Assembly: GCA_036897095.1 (NCBI GenBank)
Contig: JAYMSP010002185.1
Coordinates: forward strand, 1 to 25,726
DNA from: Plantago elongata
Taxonomy: Eukaryota > Streptophyta > Magnoliopsida > Lamiales > Plantaginaceae
Reading direction: 5' to 3'
DNA length: 25,726 nucleotides
This document shows, in pieces, positions 20,653 through 25,726 of the stretch. Position 1 is the stretch's first letter. Each line of letters begins with the position of its first letter. A program made the position numbers and the translations under genes. The notes under the pieces were generated by a model. The model searched no databases and was not told where the DNA came from. It was given only the letters and a program-made list of their open reading frames with translations.

Positions 20653-22388
20653 CTCAGCTCAGCTCATAATAATCACCCACAAATTTCCGGACAAGCTCGA
20701 TCGATCGGGTACGCATGGGATAAATTACAAACATATACTAGCTATATTATTTGTGAAATCTATAATGCTTGATTGATATATAGCAGTATATATACTTGTA
20801 TTATCTATTTAGGCTCTTGCGCATATACAAAGCAATTTTAATTTGTTCAGATATTGATTTAAAACGGATTTAGACTGTTGTGCATATAAAAGGCAATTTT
20901 TGGTCTACTTACATATATAATTTATTTGTGCAATCTATAAACTAAGCTCATATATTGTCTCTTATATATAGTGAAGTTTCAGATATCAAAACTAGATGTA
21001 CCAATTTACTGACAACATTTATCTTCTTTTGTCTATATATGCAGGTATCAACACATCTAGCACGGGCTAACTGATCCATATATTTTCAATTCTATATGGA
21101 GCAAGTACTGAAACTGTATTTTTCATTTATAGTTAATACATAATTAAGACGTTTTATTATCTTTGAGTCCGAATGTGTTTGCATCTTATTCTGGACCATA
21201 CCATGTATCTGCTTTTTTTTTTTATAATAATTTAGATCTTATCGTATATATTTTAGTTTCTATAATTTGAGTTCACTACGTACCCAGCTCCTTGCTTGAT
21301 TTAAATAAAAATTAATAAACTTCAACAATAAGTAAATTTGAAACTTTTAGAATTTAAAACTGTGCTGCAATACTATCTATTTGGTTTAACTTTGCAAAGA
21401 AAACTGGGCAGGTTTCTCATTTTTCGGTCAATTGATAAAGGATACAACACAGAGGTTATAATTTATTAAATTAAGAATACTACAGTAATCAACAAATATA
21501 TGTAAAAATATACTTACAAATTAATTATAAATCAATTCAGAATTAATTAGTCAAATACATGTTTCTGGTACTATATGTGTACTCTGGCGCTGATTTTTTG
21601 GATCATATATATTCCATTTGTTCTATTAATAATTAAATAATTTAATTTTACACTTTTTTTAAAGAAAAAAATATGGTGTGTGTTTAAAATGAAAATGAGA
21701 TAGAAAAATATATATGGACTTAATTTTTTAAAACAGCTAAATTTTTATCAGTATAATCGTGAGGGCAAAAAATGTACACGAACAAACAATTACAAAGACT
21801 AAAGACCATATAATCATGTTATCCAGACCAAGTATACAAATTTAAGCCCAACTCTAAAGTGCTCTTCAAAATACAAATGAAAATCACCCAAACCAATACA
21901 ATCCATAATCCAAAGTGCTGACAATTATCACGACCAAACAACTGCAACTCCACCACCTAGAAAAGTGATATGCCACCATGACAATGCTCGATCACAAATA
22001 TATAGTTCCAAAATTAAAATATAACCTGAAAATATTGGAGGTTAAATTCTGACCAAGCCCTAAGCTTGGCTGGAGAAGAGTTACAGGGTGTAAAATAAAA
22101 AAACAGGACTACAATAGTTTAACCCATTGAGTTCCTAAAGATATTGAAAACTAAATCACCCTAATCTAGCTATTATAGTTGAAAGTCACAGGACTCCTTA
22201 GAGCATACAAGATACTCCTCTCAACTGCGACTCAAAATCATATTCCAATTCCAATCCACACCAATCAATCACTTTGATGCTCCAATAATATGTGATTAAA
22301 AATAAGTTGTATTGTGGAGGTCATTTTTATAAATGAAAAATTATTTCATTTTGGTAGAATGTTGAAAACGAAAAGATATTTCAGTTTG

Positions 22389-22407
22389 AATGGAACGGAG
22401 GGAGTAT
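22389..22407. repeat. Stowaway-like MITE terminus
   Basis: AATGGAACGGAGGGAGTAT matches the typical right terminus of plant Stowaway elements followed by a TA target. No complementary left terminus was found within a few hundred bases upstream, so the copy appears truncated. Confidence 0.5.
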
Positions 22408-22554
22408 ATTAATTTTAGAATTCAGTTCATTCCCTAGAAGACTTTGTAAATCTTCAAATGGTGGACTCTAATTTTGAATTTTCAGATGAGGCCATATAAG
22501 GAGGATCGATTTTGTTAAAAAAGCCCTGTAGATTAAATTAAATTCTTAGTAAAT

Positions 22555-22646
22555 TAAGAGGAGCTATAAAGATAACGAAGTGCAACTCTTCTCCAATTAA
22601 TAAGTCGGGGTTCGAGTTACTCTTTAACAGTTTCAAAAAAAAAAAA
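22555..22646 (+). mobile_element. SINE-like retroposon
   Basis: GAGGAGCTATAAAGATAACGAAGTGC could be a degenerate box A region. GGGTTCGAGTTAC at 22608-22620 is a good box B match, and an A-run of 12 follows at 22635-22646. The pattern fits a short tRNA-derived SINE. A flanking pair AAGCCCTGTAGA (about 22521) and AAGCCATAGAA (about 22649) is only partly alike, so the target-site duplication is unproven. Confidence 0.5.
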
Positions 22647-22736
22647 CAAAGCCATAGAAATATGGAGAAAATTCTAACCAAAATTATAAATATGGTTCTC
22701 AAGTTTTATTAATGAAATTTAGTTTCCATATTATAA

Positions 22737-23250
22737 TTAATATCCATAGAGAGCATGAATCCCTCGGATATCATCTTCTCCTAGATCTTTTATAACCCCT
22801 TGGTCTTCCACTGGCCACATTACAGCTCTCTCATCTTCACTGTGATCTAATCCAAGTGCGTGTGTAATGCGATTGTCTGAACATCGTATTCTTCTCTTAA
22901 GGGACTTGTAGAGGTAGACCACTTACAGTATGTGTTGAAGATTATATCGATCTCTCCTCCTGCACGAAATATGGTCTTTGCAACTTCTTCGTCCGGTAAC
23001 TTAGATGGAGTTCCATTCCAGATAGTCCATTTTGAGAAACTTATCTTTATATCGGAAGGTCACGTGTAATATGTTTTTCTGAACGTGAACTTTGTTACAC
23101 TTGACCAACGATGAAGTGCATTTACGATTGCTGCCTGCTTATCTGCATCGCCTGTTTTTGGATCAAATGCAAATATAAGTAGTATGTTTCCATTTTGGCC
23201 TATAATTGTGAAACTCATAGGCATAGCATTTATATTTGTTGTGTTGGCCT
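22737..23250 (-). pseudogene. Matrix metalloproteinase (matrixin) pseudogene
   Basis: Read on the minus strand, the sequence carries pieces of a plant matrix metalloproteinase in the right order. There is a start of the catalytic domain (near ILLIFAFDPKTGDADKQA, then HRWSSVTKFTF), then DIKISF, then THALGLDHSED, then a C-terminal DDIRGIHALYGY that normally closes this domain. Such enzymes are secreted zinc proteases anchored at the cell surface. It is broken: an in-frame TGA stands at 23062-23060, the middle part aligns poorly, and the zinc motif HExxHxxGxxH has lost its first His and catalytic Glu (Asn and Arg at those places). No signal peptide or full pro-domain is visible upstream. Plant genes of this family are usually intronless, and this copy is too. 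A retained 61-residue open frame (22737-22922) is a fragment only. Confidence 0.8.
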
Positions 23251-24143
23251 ATAAGTCAAGTCTAATTAATATCCAATTTTTGACTCGATTTACGTTATAT
23301 ATACATTAGAACAACATAAAAATTGAATTTTCAAGTACCATAATCGGGATTCGGCACGTGTAATTCATCATCAGGCCTCTTCCTCATCGACATTGTCCAA
23401 AATTCAATTTTCTTCAGTTTTCTTCACTTGATCGTTTTTGCCGTCTGTCCCCCCCCCCCCCCACCAATTCCCCCCCCGCTCAAATAAGTCCACTTCACGC
23501 CAGATCATCGCCAATTCAGCATTCAGCCGCCAACTCGACTCTTCTCACGTGAATACGGTATTTTATACGGTCCTCAGGACCAAAATCGAAATGAAAAAAA
23601 AAATTAGACTAAAATCGAACAGGACGGTCACTTAGAGGATCAAAAATGCAATTCTCCATGTTGGTCATAATAACATGACAACCACTCGTTTGGACCATCG
23701 TGTTATTTTTTTAACTGCAGATTGACAATGGAATGAGTCATTGTTTGTTGCACGAGAAGAGAGGAGTTGAATCACAATCAAAAGGAAAAAAGTAGTCGCA
23801 GGGATAGTTTTAGGGGTCATCGTGCATGTGAGATCAAAGATTATTGTTTTAGTTTGCTTCAAGTGATCTTCAGTTTATACTAGAGTTTTCGTTTTTGACA
23901 TAATTTATAATGGGAAGAAGGCCGTTCCCCATTTCAGTTTGATTTTAATGAAGTTATGGCGAGGAAGACTACATTAATTATACTAGCTTAGAGTTGATGC
24001 ACACACGATTCTCTTTTTCTTTTTGAGCATATGGATTTAACACGATCCGTAATGTTCTAGCTTTGAGTATTTAACATTTCCGGATGTGATTTGCTATATT
24101 CCACCACTCATAATACGAAACACACAATCATACTTCAGTAGTA
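23251..24143. other. Intergenic region with poly-C tract and repeat-like sequence
   Basis: No gene is recognised. A second poly-C tract (about 23449-23477) lies here. The DNA from about 23575 to 23660 (ACCAAAATCGAAATG, then GGATCAAAAATGCAATTC) resembles the recurrent 'accaaaaatgcaattt' type sequence found in plant transposable elements. The minus-strand open frame at 23665-23862 has a hydrophobic stretch but no similarity I can support. Confidence 0.5.
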
Positions 24144-24300
24144 GGGCTGATTGGCATGGCACTCAAATGGGAATTTGGATTAGATTTTGTAAAATTGTAT
24201 TTGGAATTGAATTGAAATATGGTATTTAAAGTGTATTTTATGTCAAATCACTGTTCATCGAGTCAAATGGGACGATTTAAATTCCATGGCAATCAGCCCC
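24144..24300. mobile_element. MITE with terminal inverted repeats
   Basis: GGGCTGATTGGCATGG at 24144-24159 is matched by CCATGGCAATCAGCCC at 24284-24299, a 16-base terminal inverted repeat with one mismatch. The 157-base element is AT-rich and non-coding inside. The GGGCTG-type end is reminiscent of PIF/Harbinger or hAT MITEs, but I could not see a clean target-site duplication, so the superfamily is undecided. A related sequence occurs at 25541-25590. Confidence 0.72.
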
Positions 24301-25540
24301 TTTTAATATAAAACTACACCTCTCAATAAATTTGAACTTTTAAATAAAATATAATTCTATCACGGTATCATAATTTTTTACTCACGCAAACGTGTATTCA
24401 AATCTCCACATAAAAAAATTCCGTCTCATATTAAATTTCAACTCAAATGGTCTTTCAAAGGGGGTCGAATTCGACTACGAGTGTAACAGAGTATTTGAGT
24501 ATCAATACAAATGACCAGATTCAACATCTCTCCATAAATTAAATATAATTTTTTTAGATGCATGAGATGTAATTCTATTAAATTATTAAATTCTTGTCAT
24601 ATAATTTTATTAAATTATTTATTATTATCTTTTAAGAGTAATTTTTGGTTAAAATCGTACACGCCGGTAAGCGCTTAAAGTTAAAATATCAAGAATTCTC
24701 TTAAACTGATGCAGTATAAAAGTTATAGTAATAAATAATTTAATAAAATCATGATCAAAATACAAGAAAAATATTTTATATATAATACTATAATTTTTGT
24801 TACTCTGATATTCAATCATGACCGGGATCGGGTATTTCACATTGGATCGTGTATACTAAGTGGTTTGGGTGGTGGACCTGGTGGTACCATACTAACCATA
24901 TGACAATCATTATTCATTATAGGCGCAAACAGAAGCACCCGTTTCCCTCGCATCCATGGCCTTCTCTGTACCTGGACACCAATTTACACATTGGGCCGCC
25001 AGCAGCCCAGCATTGATCTTGCATATTTTTCAGGGAAAATTCGCTCCAGAGTTCAATTTTACCAAAAAGTTCAATTCACATTGTCATTTCTTCTCCTTCT
25101 TACACAGATAATATGTTCCTTAATGAATGTGCACTCACATGTGATCACATAGAAACTGGTTGGAACAATACAATCGTTTGATCTTACGACCATGCCCAAC
25201 GAAAAAGAAGACAACATCCCCTTGTTTCTTTCCGCACGTAACAAGTCAGTTGAGAGCTGCCCGCAAAACTCTATCAATGGGAGAAAAAGGCATGAAAGGT
25301 CTCAAAATTGGGATGTTGGCGTATGCAACACACCATTTGGGGATGATGGCACACATAATCCTGTTGTTCAAAAAATCTGGCGTGAATAGGACTTTTGGCA
25401 AGAATTTGACTTCGACTATGATCAACGGGTCAAAGTTAAATTTGACTGCCACCTGAATATAAATAATAAAATTAAAATAAAATATTAAGATATCCTTAGT
25501 CCAAGCAGTGCCACGGTGGTACCTCTTCATGATGATTATG
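24301..25540. other. Intergenic region, no recognised gene
   Basis: AT-rich to about 24810, then more balanced. Between 25180 and 25460 the composition is clearly less AT-rich and overlapping frames stay open on both strands. None of the translations resembles a protein family I can name, and no splice or start context makes one frame preferable. A weak box-B-like GTATTCAAATCTCC at about 24391 followed by an A-run may be a SINE fragment. Confidence 0.5.
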
Positions 25541-25726
25541 AGGCTGATTGGAGTAGCATCCAAATGCCCATTTGGATGCTACTCAAACATTTTATGTTTG
25601 GTGTGGCACTCAAATGTCAAATACTCAAATGCTTCTACAGTTCATCATTTTGCAACAACCGTCTATAGTCTATTTGCCACAATCATTTCCCAATCAAACC
25701 ATTATACCAATCAAATCAAATACAAA
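25541..25726. mobile_element. Hairpin/MITE-like element cut by the window edge
   Basis: A perfect 16-base inverted repeat, GAGTAGCATCCAAATG at 25551-25566 and its complement at 25569-25584, is separated by two bases. It is preceded by AGGCTGATTG, which matches the start of the MITE at 24144, and followed by GGCACTCAAATG as in that element. It is probably a member of the same family with an internal foldback. The right end is outside the window or not recognisable. Confidence 0.55.

Larger units (their letters stand above)
20653..22736. other. Intergenic, AT-rich, repeat-derived region
   Basis: No coding region is visible. The stretch includes A/T runs, a short foldback around ACACTTTTTTTAAAG (21651-21665), a hairpin CCAAGCCCTAAGCTTGG (22053-22069), a stowaway-like end (22389-22407) and a SINE-like insertion (about 22555-22646). 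The part at about 21780-22260 is somewhat less AT-rich than its flanks, but I recognise nothing in it on either strand. Confidence 0.55.

Noticed and set aside
1..25726. CRISPR arrays, bacterial operons or ribosome binding sites
   Set aside because: The window is plant nuclear DNA with spliced genes; no regularly spaced identical repeats were seen.

Overview
This is nuclear DNA from a flowering plant, most likely a eudicot. The evidence is multi-exon genes with GT-AG introns, plant-specific protein families (phytochelatin synthase, long-chain-alcohol oxidase, a WRC-domain protein), very AT-rich intergenic DNA, and SINE-, LINE- and MITE-like debris. I cannot name the species.

Layout, left to right. 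Positions 1-1364 hold a poly-C tract, a 231-bp inverted-repeat element and the promoter of the first gene. Positions 1365-7083 (+) are an apparently intact eight-exon phytochelatin synthase gene (PCS, 499 aa) with catalytic Cys56, His162 and Asp180. A phase-compatible candidate alternative last exon lies at 7217-7509. Positions 7510-10422 are intergenic, with a SINE bounded by an exact 11-bp target-site duplication and a degenerate 147-bp tandem duplication. Positions 10423-13321 (+) are a three-exon long-chain-alcohol oxidase gene (FAO, 737 aa). After a quiet spacer, 15537-16898 (-) is a three-exon gene for a 268-aa WRC zinc-finger protein. Positions 16899-19989 are AT-rich, with MITE-like and simple-repeat remnants and a GC-rich palindromic island.

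Positions 19990-20652 (+) hold a compact single-exon ORF with its own TATA box. It carries the first part of a LINE-type endonuclease fold in which the usual catalytic Glu is Gly. Positions 20653-22736 are repeat-derived spacer. Positions 22737 to about 23250 (-) are a decayed matrix metalloproteinase pseudogene. The rest, to 25726, is repeats, including a MITE with clear terminal inverted repeats and a related hairpin element near the right edge.

The genes do not form a pathway. PCS makes phytochelatins from glutathione for heavy-metal tolerance, FAO oxidises long-chain fatty alcohols, and the WRC protein is probably nuclear. From memory, PCS next to FAO matches Arabidopsis At1g03980 (PCS2) and At1g03990 (FAO1), so part of this window may be an old conserved gene neighbourhood. 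I see no obvious new multi-gene system. The best leads are the alternative PCS 3' exon and the possibly domesticated LINE-endonuclease-like gene.
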